This document shows, piece by piece, positions 13,821 through 21,087 of a stretch of DNA of 23,143 bases. Positions within the stretch are counted from its first letter, which is position 1; each line of letters starts with the position of its first letter. This stretch comes from CAYUUR01 sp964510235 (GTDB lineage: Bacteria > Patescibacteriota > Saccharimonadia > Saccharimonadales > CAYUUR01), in NCBI GenBank assembly GCA_964510235.1, contig CAZEBF010000015.1, positions 1-23,143 on the forward strand, in the 5' to 3' direction. Under the pieces are notes generated by a model, which was given only the letters and a program-made list of their open reading frames with translations, was not told where the DNA came from and made no database searches. The translations under genes and the position numbers were made by a program.

Positions 13821-14396
13821 ATGAAAAAACATTCCAAGAAACACATCCAGAAAATAATAATGGCCGATGACATTAAAGAGTCTGTCAGCTTTTTGTTGAG
13901 GTTGCGCTTGCCTTGGCTGATGGCTGGGCTGATAGGGGGTTTTGGTGCCTCTATTCTGATATCAAAGTACGAGTCGGTGCTGGCGGGTGATGTTAGGCTA
14001 GCTTTCTTTTTACCCGTCATTGTTTATTTGAGCGATGCCATTGGCACACAAACCGAAACAATTTATGTACGCAACATGGCCGACAAAAAAGGTTACTTCC
14101 ATACTTATCTGGTTAAAGAATCGTTCTTGGGCGTGCTGTTTGGTTGTGTGTTTGGATTCATGACCTTTGGTTTCACATACCTGTGGTTTGGCGATACTTT
14201 GCTTAGTAGTACAGTGGCCATTGCCATGGCAGCATCAGTGGCAGTGGCACCAATTGTGGCACTGGCCACCGTTAAGATCTTCCAGACTGAACGCCAGGAC
14301 CCGGCTGTCGGGGCAGGACCGTTTAAGACCATCTTCCAAGACGTCATCAGCATTGTTATTTACTTTACTATTGCCAGTACTATTTTGCTGGCGTAA
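13821..14396 (+). CDS. mgtE: MgtE-type Mg2+ transporter, membrane domain only
   Basis: Encodes 191 residues, which correspond to the transmembrane domain of MgtE/SLC41 channels and nothing else: the N-domain and CBS pair that gate MgtE in most bacteria are missing. Family signatures are LRLPWLMAGLIGGFGASILI (28-47), YESVL, the FFLPVIVYLSDAIGTQTETIYVRNMA block (62-87; the usual GN before GTQ is replaced) and QDPAVGAGPFKTIFQDVISIVIYF (159-182), with acidic residues D160 and D174 in the pore-forming part. Five hydrophobic segments are visible. It is divergent from the P-type ATPase gene, so the pair may be co-regulated in cation homeostasis. A start at the second Met (residue 14) is possible but has no promoter or ribosome-site support. 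Confidence 0.85.
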   Translation: MKKHSKKHIQKIIMADDIKESVSFLLRLRLPWLMAGLIGGFGASILISKYESVLAGDVRLAFFLPVIVYLSDAIGTQTETIYVRNMADKKGYFHTYLVKESFLGVLFGCVFGFMTFGFTYLWFGDTLLSSTVAIAMAASVAVAPIVALATVKIFQTERQDPAVGAGPFKTIFQDVISIVIYFTIASTILLA

Positions 14397-14406
14397 GTGC
14401 TCATGC

Positions 14407-14435
14407 TTGCAATATGCTCATTGTATGTGCATGAT
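14407..14435 (+). promoter_or_regulatory. Possible promoter of the 14444 gene
   Basis: TTGCAA (14407-14412), 17-bp spacer, CATGAT (14430-14435), then 8 bases to the ATG. The -10 matches consensus at four of six positions; no Shine-Dalgarno is present. Confidence 0.3.
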
Positions 14436-14443
14436 AGGCGTGT

Positions 14444-15175
14444 ATGCAGCAACATGAACAGATACCAAACCCTAACCTCGAGCCAAAGATGCGAGTGGAT
14501 CAAGCTGTCCTGGCAATTGCGCTCGGCGCCGGTCATGAGCCGGCTGCCGCAGATGCTTGTATCAAGTATCTGCTACAAGATTTTTCGTTACCCGCTGAGC
14601 CTGATGAAGACGCCACAACTATTCTTGAAGTGGTGAAGCGCCGCTATACATCCTCGTTGGGATTAGAAGATGATGGACCGCTTTTTACCGACAGAGAAAT
14701 GGGTATGTTGGCAGCAGTACTTATGCCTCCATCGGGAGAAACAGCACGAACTCTTGTGCGAGCGATTGCACTAGTTAAAGAAAGCCCTGCCTTTAGTAAG
14801 CTATCAGATCCTAAGCTCGCAAATGCATTTGAAACAGGCTTGTCTAAAGTGGTCGATAGTATGAATCGTCCAAAGTCAGCCAGGCGTCGAAATAAAGATC
14901 CTGCCCAAAAACCAGTTTCAGCAGATAGTCCCGCAGTAGAGCCAAGACAGCGAAGCACTCGGCCACCCCGTCAGCAAGCTGCCTGGCAAGAAGCTAACCA
15001 TCAAAACAGGTCAGTAGTGCGGCAACTTCGGCAAGAAGCGGATGTGGTGACACCAGATGAAGTACGAATGATCCGCAAGTTTAGTAGCGAACACTCACCA
15101 GAAGTAATTGCGTCTATGATTGGCCGAGAAGTAGCTTTTGTCACCACTGTTATTGAGGACGCTCCTTCTAACTAA
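14444..15175 (+). CDS. Unknown protein with possible C-terminal helix-turn-helix
   Basis: Encodes 243 residues. The N-terminal 145 residues are helical, with many short hydrophobic/acidic helices. A low-complexity, Arg/Pro/Gln-rich linker follows (about 146-195, with RRRNKDPAQK and TRPPRQQAAW). The final 40 residues (TPDEVRMIRKFSSEHSPEVI, then ASMIGREVAFVTTVI) have the spacing of a helix-turn-helix: helix, short turn, helix containing an IASMIGRE-like recognition element. No membrane segment is seen. A DNA-binding role is inference from that tail only. It stands alone between the MgtE gene and polA, with no Shine-Dalgarno. Confidence 0.7.
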   Translation: MQQHEQIPNPNLEPKMRVDQAVLAIALGAGHEPAAADACIKYLLQDFSLPAEPDEDATTILEVVKRRYTSSLGLEDDGPLFTDREMGMLAAVLMPPSGETARTLVRAIALVKESPAFSKLSDPKLANAFETGLSKVVDSMNRPKSARRRNKDPAQKPVSADSPAVEPRQRSTRPPRQQAAWQEANHQNRSVVRQLRQEADVVTPDEVRMIRKFSSEHSPEVIASMIGREVAFVTTVIEDAPSN

Positions 15176-15186
15176 GCAAACTACGC

Positions 15187-15192
15187 TATACT
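15187..15192 (+). promoter_or_regulatory. -10 box (TATACT) of polA, leaderless type
   Basis: TATACT ends 6 bases before the polA ATG, the same box and spacing as at 7886. No -35 or Shine-Dalgarno is visible. Confidence 0.5.
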
Positions 15193-15198
15193 GTAGCT

Positions 15199-17871
15199 AT
15201 GACCGAGGTTGAGGTGAAGAAAAAGAAGCTGGCAATTATTGACGGTAAGTCGGTTTTTTACCGTGGCTACTATGCTATGCCTAATTTGAGCATGAAAGAC
15301 GGCACACCAACTGGTGGCGTCTTTGGTTTTGCTAGCATGGCACTTGAGGTATTACGTCGGCTTAAACCAGATTATGTCTGTGTGGCTTGGGACAAGCCAA
15401 AGACCAATATTCGTAAGCGCCTAGAGATGTACCCGGAGTACAAGGCTGGTCGCAAACCAGCTCCACCCGACTTTTACGAGCAGATCCCGGTGTTACATGA
15501 GCTGCTAGAGGCCTTTGGCTGGCCATTGTATGAACTAGATGATTACGAAGCTGATGACATCATGGGTACTTTAGCGGTCCAAGCCGCCAAAAAAGACATT
15601 GAAACAATGCTGATTACCTCTGATATGGACATGCTGCAGCTGATTGATCCGCATATTAAAGTCTTTGCTCTCAAAAAAGGCCTTAGCAACATAGAATTGT
15701 ATTCGTCGGCCAGTTTTGAGGCTAAGTATGGCATTAAAGCCACGCAATTTTTAGACCTCAAGGCACTCAAAGGTGATTCTTCAGACAACATTCCAGGCGT
15801 GCCTGGTATTGGTGAGAAGGGCGCACTGGAGTTACTAAAAGCACACCAAACACTGGACGGCGTCTACGACAACCTGGCACTGGTTAAAGATTCACTGCGC
15901 CGCAAGCTTGAGGCAGGCAAAGAACTGGCCTACCTCAGCAAAAAAATTGCTGCCATTTGGACCGATGCGCCAATCGAGCTTGATCTCAAAGAACTCGATG
16001 TGAGTAACTGTGAGCCACAAAAAATTCATGATATTTTGCTGAAGCTGGAGTTTCGTAGTTTGGCGCGCCAACTGCCCGATGTCATGCAAGTACCAATCGC
16101 TGAACAAACACCAACGCATCTGCCAAGCAAACTCAAAGTTGGCAAAGCTGTTCATATCAGTGACGATGCGGCACTTGCCAAGCAGCCAGCACCAAAGACG
16201 GCGCTCGTTCATAGTTTTTGTGCTGCCAAACATGGTCGCAAGCCAGAACTATTGATTGTGGCCGATCAGAAGGGCAATAGCTATGTGATCGATGTGCCAA
16301 AAATCAGTCAGTCTGCTCTGGTTGGCTGGCTTGGTGAGATAACAGCAGTAATTGGCTATGACGTCAAAGCTACGCTCAAGGCACTGATTCACCTTGGCGC
16401 TAATCTGCCACGGGTTGAACATGATGTACTGGTTGGCGCCTTCCTGATTAACAGTTTGCGTCGCGTCCAAAGCCTGACCGAACTGGCCGAAACTGATCTC
16501 AACTACCAAGGTTCTTCGTTGGACGAGTTGAGCAAAGACGACATGGCAGCCCGAGCGGCCGAGATTGTGGCAATATTACACAGCTTGCATGCCGATCAGG
16601 CTCGCGAACTCAAGCAACTCGACAAAGTTCAGAAGCTGGCTGATGACATTGAATGGCCAGTTATCCCGGTGATTGCGCGGATGGAATACGAGGGTATTTC
16701 ACTGGATGTGCCGTACTTACACACGTTTGCTAAGCAGATTGATGGCACGATTTCTGATGTTGAACAAGAAATTTATGGTCTGGCCGACCAAGAGTTCAAT
16801 ATCGGCAGTCCAAGTCAGTTGGCAGAGGTGTTATTTACTAAGCTAAAGCTACCAACAGCGGGCATTAAAAAAGGCAAAACTGGCTACTCAACCGCCGCCA
16901 GCGAACTCGATAAATTGCGCGGTCAACACGACATCATTGACCTTATTACCCAGTACCGTGAAGTCACCAAACTCAAGAACACCTACGTGGACACGCTACC
17001 TACCATGGTCGATGAGCAGTCACGCGTACATACCACCTACAATATGACCATTGCCCAAACGGGTCGACTGAGCAGCCAGGATCCTAATTTGCAAAATATA
17101 CCGATTCGGACAGATTTGGGTCGACATATTCGGACTGCCTTCAAGGCAGCTCCAGGCAATGTATTCATCGGAGCAGACTACAGTCAATTTGAATTGCGAC
17201 TTGCGGCCTACTTGTGTGATGACAAAAAGTTGATTGACCAGTTTAATCACGACGTCGATGTGCATGTTATGACAGCGGCCGAAGTCTATGGTTACGCCCC
17301 AGAAGACGTTAGCAAAAACATGCGCCGCGATGCCAAGGTGGTCAATTTTGGCGTTATGTACGGCCTCAGCGCTCACGGTCTGGTGGCCGCTACCGGCATG
17401 ACGTACGGTCAGGCTAAAGAGTTCATAGAAAAGTATTTTGCAGTCCGGCCTAAACTCAAGGCATATATTGAGTCAGTCAAAAAACAGGCAACAGACGATG
17501 GCTATGTCGAGACAATCTATGGTCGCCGCCGTCCAACCCCAGATGTAAAGTCATCTAACTTTATGGTACGAGAAGGCGCTTACCGAGCGGCAGTTAACAT
17601 GCCGTTCCAGGGTAGTGCTGCTGACATTATGAAACTGGCTATGGTCAAGTTGCAGGCGGCGCTTGTGGGGTGGACCGAAGACAAAGGACTGAAAAGTGAG
17701 GAAGCTCCTCGGATGCTGCTACAGATTCATGACTCCGTCCTGGTTGAATGTCGTCAGAAAGATGCAGATGCTGTTGCTAAACTCCTTAAAGACACTATGG
17801 AAGGCGTCGCCAAGCTGTCAGTAAAACTGACGGTTGATACCGCCACAGGCAAAAACTGGGGCGACCTCTAG
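15199..17871 (+). CDS. polA: DNA polymerase I (5'-nuclease plus polymerase; proofreading domain inactive)
   Basis: Encodes 890 residues. The 5'-nuclease domain (1-290) has IIDGKSVFYRGYY, YEADDIMGTLA (116-126), LITSDMDMLQL and GDSSDNIPGVPGIGEKGA (192-209). The 3'-5' exonuclease-like domain (about 312-460) lacks the DxE motif and the other carboxylates (VHSFCAAKHG stands where FDTET is expected), so proofreading is predicted absent. The polymerase domain has motif A DYSQFELRLAAY (660-671), the O helix RRDAKVVNFGVMYG (709-722, with K713, F717, Y721) and motif C QIHDSVLVE (842-850). Two conserved positions are changed: F664 stands where E. coli has I709, and S846 stands where nearly all family-A enzymes have Glu in HDE. 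It fills gaps and removes primers. The gene stands alone, with a TATACT box 6 bases before the ATG. Confidence 0.96.
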   Translation: MTEVEVKKKKLAIIDGKSVFYRGYYAMPNLSMKDGTPTGGVFGFASMALEVLRRLKPDYVCVAWDKPKTNIRKRLEMYPEYKAGRKPAPPDFYEQIPVLHELLEAFGWPLYELDDYEADDIMGTLAVQAAKKDIETMLITSDMDMLQLIDPHIKVFALKKGLSNIELYSSASFEAKYGIKATQFLDLKALKGDSSDNIPGVPGIGEKGALELLKAHQTLDGVYDNLALVKDSLRRKLEAGKELAYLSKKIAAIWTDAPIELDLKELDVSNCEPQKIHDILLKLEFRSLARQLPDVMQVPIAEQTPTHLPSKLKVGKAVHISDDAALAKQPAPKTALVHSFCAAKHGRKPELLIVADQKGNSYVIDVPKISQSALVGWLGEITAVIGYDVKATLKALIHLGANLPRVEHDVLVGAFLINSLRRVQSLTELAETDLNYQGSSLDELSKDDMAARAAEIVAILHSLHADQARELKQLDKVQKLADDIEWPVIPVIARMEYEGISLDVPYLHTFAKQIDGTISDVEQEIYGLADQEFNIGSPSQLAEVLFTKLKLPTAGIKKGKTGYSTAASELDKLRGQHDIIDLITQYREVTKLKNTYVDTLPTMVDEQSRVHTTYNMTIAQTGRLSSQDPNLQNIPIRTDLGRHIRTAFKAAPGNVFIGADYSQFELRLAAYLCDDKKLIDQFNHDVDVHVMTAAEVYGYAPEDVSKNMRRDAKVVNFGVMYGLSAHGLVAATGMTYGQAKEFIEKYFAVRPKLKAYIESVKKQATDDGYVETIYGRRRPTPDVKSSNFMVREGAYRAAVNMPFQGSAADIMKLAMVKLQAALVGWTEDKGLKSEEAPRMLLQIHDSVLVECRQKDADAVAKLLKDTMEGVAKLSVKLTVDTATGKNWGDL

Positions 17872-17889
17872 TCTAACCGAGTGCTACCA

Positions 17890-17918
17890 TTGTAAAAAGT
17901 TGACGATTGTGATACAAT
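17890..17918 (+). promoter_or_regulatory. Promoter of the 17928 gene
   Basis: TTGTAA (17890-17895), 17-bp spacer, TACAAT (17913-17918), then 9 bases to the ATG. The predicted leader is only about 3 nt and no Shine-Dalgarno is present. Confidence 0.65.
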
Positions 17919-17927
17919 AACCCTGTT

Positions 17928-18482
17928 ATGAAATACATTTTGGTTGCTCTGGGAGTACTATTACTGATCATTTTTGTGGTCGTAATAGCTGTTGGTGGTG
18001 GCAACGATGCGCCGTCTTCACGTGAGGTCAAAAGACTGACAGAATACGCCAGCGAAACAAGCACCGAAGCGGTTTACACTGAGGCGGGCGCAATCAACGC
18101 TGAAGAAAACCACCGAATTATCGAAATCACTGTATCTAGTTCTGAGCGTACCGTGGCCGTGCTTGATGGTTACGACGGTAATGTTCAGTCCGAAAAGACG
18201 TATCCAAACAGTACAGCCGCTTTTGAAGCCTTCTTGGCGGCTGTTGAACAAGTTGGCTTCTCTAATGATCGTCGCTCTACACAAAGCTTTGAATCAGTCT
18301 GCCCAACCGGCCGACGCTTTAGCTATGCCCTCACTAGTGGGGAAGACGAGGTCGTTAACACTTGGTCGGCAACGTGCGACAAAGGAACCTTTGGCGGCAA
18401 CACCAACCAGACCCAGCGTTTATTCCGAGCCCAAATTCCTGAGTTCCAGGACTTCACTGGGGACGTTAGCTTCTCGCTCTAA
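17928..18482 (+). CDS. Membrane-anchored or secreted small protein, unknown function
   Basis: Encodes 184 residues. A short N-terminus and hydrophobic helix (YILVALGVLLLIIFVVVIAV, 3-22) followed by GGGND make an uncleaved anchor or signal sequence without a lipobox. The remaining 160 residues are a polar, beta-leaning extracytoplasmic domain with exactly two cysteines (C125 and C150), which could form a disulfide. No known family is recognised. It is a single-gene unit with its own promoter, and its end lies 6 bases from the convergent DciA-like gene. Confidence 0.75.
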   Translation: MKYILVALGVLLLIIFVVVIAVGGGNDAPSSREVKRLTEYASETSTEAVYTEAGAINAEENHRIIEITVSSSERTVAVLDGYDGNVQSEKTYPNSTAAFEAFLAAVEQVGFSNDRRSTQSFESVCPTGRRFSYALTSGEDEVVNTWSATCDKGTFGGNTNQTQRLFRAQIPEFQDFTGDVSFSL

Positions 18483-18488
18483 ACCAAA

Positions 18489-18731
18489 CTACTTGCCGAT
18501 ACGAATCATAAGTCGTTTCTTGGTTTTGCACTCTATCGCCATTTTGTAGAGATGTGGACGTAGGGCACTGGCCATGGCACCTGTTGGTACGGTGATGATA
18601 ATTTGCCTGTCTTGTACGGTCACTGACACCTCTGTTCGTAGCTCTTTGCGTACATAGTTCTTGATCACAGCAATCTCTTCTGGCTCGCCGTAACTCTTTT
18701 TACCCAAAATATCTGCAATGCTGTTCGTCAT
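18489..18731 (-). CDS. Short DciA/DUF721-like protein
   Basis: Encodes 80 residues from the ATG at complement 18731. The C-terminal 50 residues (helix NYVRKELRTEV, strand IIITVPTGAMASALRPHLYK, helix, then KRLMIRIGK) follow the alternation of the DUF721/DciA domain, the bacterial replicative-helicase loader/partner, where a strand of alternating hydrophobics precedes a helix that ends in a basic strand. The match is by pattern, not by a signature residue, so the assignment is tentative. DciA proteins are often longer. The start at 18731 is preferred over an in-frame ATG at 18752 because GATAAT lies 7 bases before it. It is divergent from mutM with overlapping promoters. Confidence 0.6.
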   Translation of the reverse strand: MTNSIADILGKKSYGEPEEIAVIKNYVRKELRTEVSVTVQDRQIIITVPTGAMASALRPHLYKMAIECKTKKRLMIRIGK

Positions 18732-18738
18732 TGCAGCA

Positions 18739-18744
18739 ATTATC
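18739..18744 (-). promoter_or_regulatory. Extended -10 box (TGC GATAAT) of the DciA-like gene
   Basis: Minus strand GATAAT, preceded by TGC, ends 7 bases before the ATG at 18731. It lies only 3 bp from the mutM -10 box on the other strand, so polymerase cannot occupy both. Confidence 0.5.
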
Positions 18745-18747
18745 GCA

Positions 18748-18753
18748 TACAAT
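18748..18753 (+). promoter_or_regulatory. -10 box (TACAAT) of mutM
   Basis: TACAAT ends 7 bases before the mutM ATG. TCGTCA (18725-18730) is 17 bp upstream and would overlap the start codon of the divergent gene. Confidence 0.55.
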
Positions 18754-18760
18754 TAAGGCT

Positions 18761-19642
18761 ATGCCAGAGTTGCCAGAAGTTGAGACCGTTAAACGCGGTC
18801 TACAAGGTCTTTTGATTGACCACGTTATCACGAGCGTAGATCATGACTGGCCCAAGAGTTTTCCGAATAATCCGGAGGACGTGAAGGCATTCATGGTTGG
18901 CGCACGAGTTGTGGCCGTTGAACGCCGCGCCAAAGTGCTGCTAATTGAGTTAAGCAGCAAGTACAGCCTGGTGATTCATCTCAAAATGACCGGACAGCTG
19001 GTGTATCGTGCTGATGACGATACCGTTCGGTTTGGGGCAGGTCATCCCACAGAGAGTCTAGTCGGCCAGCTACCCGACAAATCAACGCGGGTGACAGTAA
19101 TGCTTGATGGTGCCAAGTTGTTCTTTAACGACCAACGCAAGTTTGGCTGGGTCCGTCTGCTGCCAACGACTGAAGTTCCAAACATCGATTTTATGAAGAA
19201 AGTTGGCCCTGAACCCTTGAGCACAGATTTTACTGCAGCTGTTTTGTTCGAACGATTACAGCGCCGTAAAAACACCTCAATCAAGGCTGCTTTACTTGAT
19301 CAAACAGTGCTGGCAGGCGTCGGTAATATTTATGCCGATGAGTCGTTGTGGGGTGCCAAAATCCACCCAGAGACCAAGGTTAACCAGCTTACTCGAGCGC
19401 AAGTCACACTACTGCATAGTGAACTGCAATCCGTGCTACAACTGGCGATCGAGAAAGGCGGTTCAACTGATAAAAACTACGTCAACGCTGAGGGCAAAAA
19501 GGGTAGTTACATGAGTTTTGCGCGAGTTTTTCGCCGCGAAGGCCAGCCGTGTCCGCGTTGTGGTACGGTAATAAAGAAGACAAAAGTTGCTGGAAGGGGA
19601 ACGCACACATGTCCAAAGTGCCAAAAGCTCAAGCGCCCATAG
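18761..19642 (+). CDS. mutM: Formamidopyrimidine-DNA glycosylase (Fpg/MutM)
   Basis: Encodes 293 residues. It removes 8-oxoguanine and formamidopyrimidines and cleaves the strand by beta,delta-elimination. The start at 18761 is set by chemistry: the catalytic residue is the N-terminal proline exposed after Met removal, and MPELPEVETVKRGL begins here; an in-frame ATG at 18731 would bury it. Other signatures are E3, K58 in ERRAKVLLIEL, HLKMTGQL (73-80), FNDQRKFGWVRL (122-133), LAGVGNIYADESLWGAKIHP and the C-terminal zinc finger CPRC-x16-CPKC. The promoter box is 7 bases before the ATG, without ribosome site. The 3' end overlaps the HAD-like gene by 34 bases. Confidence 0.96.
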   Translation: MPELPEVETVKRGLQGLLIDHVITSVDHDWPKSFPNNPEDVKAFMVGARVVAVERRAKVLLIELSSKYSLVIHLKMTGQLVYRADDDTVRFGAGHPTESLVGQLPDKSTRVTVMLDGAKLFFNDQRKFGWVRLLPTTEVPNIDFMKKVGPEPLSTDFTAAVLFERLQRRKNTSIKAALLDQTVLAGVGNIYADESLWGAKIHPETKVNQLTRAQVTLLHSELQSVLQLAIEKGGSTDKNYVNAEGKKGSYMSFARVFRREGQPCPRCGTVIKKTKVAGRGTHTCPKCQKLKRP

Positions 19643-20097
19643 ACTCGAGCAAACCAATTCTGCTAATCGACTGCTTTGGGACGATATCTAATCGTCATTA
19701 CATTTGGTATAGCCTTGAGGTGTGGGCCTATCGACTGAAGCTGCGACGCAAACTATTGGTTTTAGCACCAGAGGTGGTCCCAGCACTTCGACAGCTCAAA
19801 TCTCGTTACACTTTGGTATTCTTCTCGAACTCATATCATCCATGGATGTACGCAGGTATTCGGGCTCAGCATCTGGATGACATATTTGATCGAATTATTA
19901 TCTCTTCAGAGGTGCGGGCACGCAAACCGGGCAAGAAAATCTTCCTGCACGCTCTTGAAGTGCTGCAAACAGATGCTGCTAATTGCACGCTGGTTGATAA
20001 CTCACGTCGCAACAACCGAACGGCGGCCGCACTGGGAATGAAGTCGATTCACTTTGGGTCGCAACACGAATTGTATAAAACACTGCACGAACTCTGA
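19609..20097 (+). CDS. HAD-like hydrolase
   Basis: Encodes 162 residues in a HAD fold: motif I LLIDCFGTIS (nucleophile D21, but F23 where phosphatases have the second Asp), motif II VFFSNSY (S73/N74), motif III Lys K106 in RARKPGKKIF, and motif IV LVDNSRRNNRTAAALGM (D130 followed by N131 instead of a second Asp). DxFGT occurs in some HAD branches such as dehalogenase-like members, so phosphatase activity is not certain. The start at 19609 is chosen because AAGGGG precedes it by about 10 bases and the upstream open frame lies inside the MutM zinc finger. It overlaps mutM by 34 bases, so it is translationally coupled; substrate unknown. Confidence 0.82.
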   Translation: MSKVPKAQAPIDSSKPILLIDCFGTISNRHYIWYSLEVWAYRLKLRRKLLVLAPEVVPALRQLKSRYTLVFFSNSYHPWMYAGIRAQHLDDIFDRIIISSEVRARKPGKKIFLHALEVLQTDAANCTLVDNSRRNNRTAAALGMKSIHFGSQHELYKTLHEL

Positions 20098-20109
20098 GCC
20101 ATCAGCTGC

Positions 20110-20115
20110 TAGAAT
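20110..20115 (+). promoter_or_regulatory. Extended -10 box (TGC TAGAAT) of holA, leaderless type
   Basis: TAGAAT preceded by TGC ends 8 bases before the holA ATG. No Shine-Dalgarno and no clear -35. Confidence 0.5.
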
Positions 20116-20123
20116 ATGAGCAC

Positions 20124-21047
20124 ATGATCGAGGTAATTATCGGCAATAACGCTTTGGCGGTACAAACTGCGCTGCGGCAACGGCTGCAGTCTTTTGCTGA
20201 TAGCCACGACGCTATGGCAGTTGAGCAGTATGATCCAGAAAGCCTGTCGCCAGCACAGCTGCCACAGGTGTTGCAGGCGCTGCCTTTTTTGACCGAGAAG
20301 CGCATGGTGGTGCTCAAAAATCTTTCCGCCGACAAAGCGCTGGCAGAAAAGCTGCAGAATGTCTTGTTAGAAACGCCTGAATCGACGGATGTACTCGTTG
20401 TGGAGGCGTCGCCAGACAAACGTATGGCTCTGTTTAAATTTTTAATCAAACAGCCGAACATTGTGCGTTGTGACGAGCTTGATAGCAGTGGACTAGCCAA
20501 CTGGCTGGTGGCCCAAGCCAAAGCCCAAAACGGTAGTATTTCTAGTAGTGACGCTCGTTATTTGATTGAGCGGCTCGGTGCCAATCAGCTGCAGCTGTCA
20601 CATGAACTTGATAAATTACTGGCCTACCAACCGGCTGTTACCAGAGATGCAATCGACGCGCTAACCGAGCGTTCGCCGCAAAGTACTGTGTTTGAACTAC
20701 TGGATGCGGCTTTCTCGGGCAATACTAAGCGCGCCATGCTGCTATATCAAGAGCAGCGCGCCCAGCGGGTCGAGCCGCAGGCTATATTAGGCATGATTGC
20801 CTGGCAGTTGCATATTTTGGCGCTCGTTAAGGCGGCAGGGGATCGTTCACCAGAAGTGATTGCTCGCGAAGCTAAGCTCAGTCCATATGTGGTTAAAAAA
20901 TCCCTGGGATTAGTTCGTAGTACTTCGCTACGACGTCTACGTGAGTGGGTTGATGCGGCCTTGCAGCTCGACGCTAACCTCAAGCGTAAATCTATCGTTG
21001 CCGATGATGCCGTCCAGCATCTTCTACTCTCGTTCGCGACATTGTAA
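20124..21047 (+). CDS. holA: DNA polymerase III delta subunit
   Basis: Encodes 307 residues. HolA is the clamp-loader subunit that opens the beta clamp. The pattern fits the family along its length: N-terminal AAA+-like domain (MIEVIIGNNALAVQTALRQR) without a working P-loop, FLTEKRMVVLKNL (65-77) with the clamp-contacting region before it, LVVEASPDKR (92-101) and FKFLIKQPNIVRCDEL, then ARYLIERLGANQLQLSHELDKLLAY (149-173), the FELLDAAFSGNTKRAMLLY segment and a C-terminal all-helical domain typical of the loader collar. It is a bit shorter than the E. coli protein. It is followed by a promoter whose -35 overlaps its last codons. Confidence 0.92.
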   Translation: MIEVIIGNNALAVQTALRQRLQSFADSHDAMAVEQYDPESLSPAQLPQVLQALPFLTEKRMVVLKNLSADKALAEKLQNVLLETPESTDVLVVEASPDKRMALFKFLIKQPNIVRCDELDSSGLANWLVAQAKAQNGSISSSDARYLIERLGANQLQLSHELDKLLAYQPAVTRDAIDALTERSPQSTVFELLDAAFSGNTKRAMLLYQEQRAQRVEPQAILGMIAWQLHILALVKAAGDRSPEVIAREAKLSPYVVKKSLGLVRSTSLRRLREWVDAALQLDANLKRKSIVADDAVQHLLLSFATL

Positions 21048-21070
21048 TAACAATCAAATTATGTTAGAAT
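21042..21070 (+). promoter_or_regulatory. Promoter of the 21088 gene
   Basis: TTGTAA (21042-21047, overlapping the last codon and stop of holA), 17-bp spacer, TAGAAT (21065-21070) preceded by TGT (extended -10). A short leader carries AGGA at 21077-21080, before the ATG at 21088. Confidence 0.7.
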
Positions 21071-21087
21071 ATGCATAGGAAACGCTT

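Noticed and set aside
13749..13844. Start of the ATPase at complement 13844
   Set aside because: The extra 32 residues are hydrophobic and unlike the family, would overlap the divergent gene, and lie upstream of the TATACT box.
14397..14636. 79-residue plus-strand frame after mgtE
   Set aside because: It overlaps the 14444 gene in another frame and has Cys/Arg/Ser-rich composition typical of chance frames.
18731..18760. N-terminal extension of MutM from the ATG at 18731
   Set aside because: The enzyme needs a free N-terminal proline; only the ATG at 18761 gives it.
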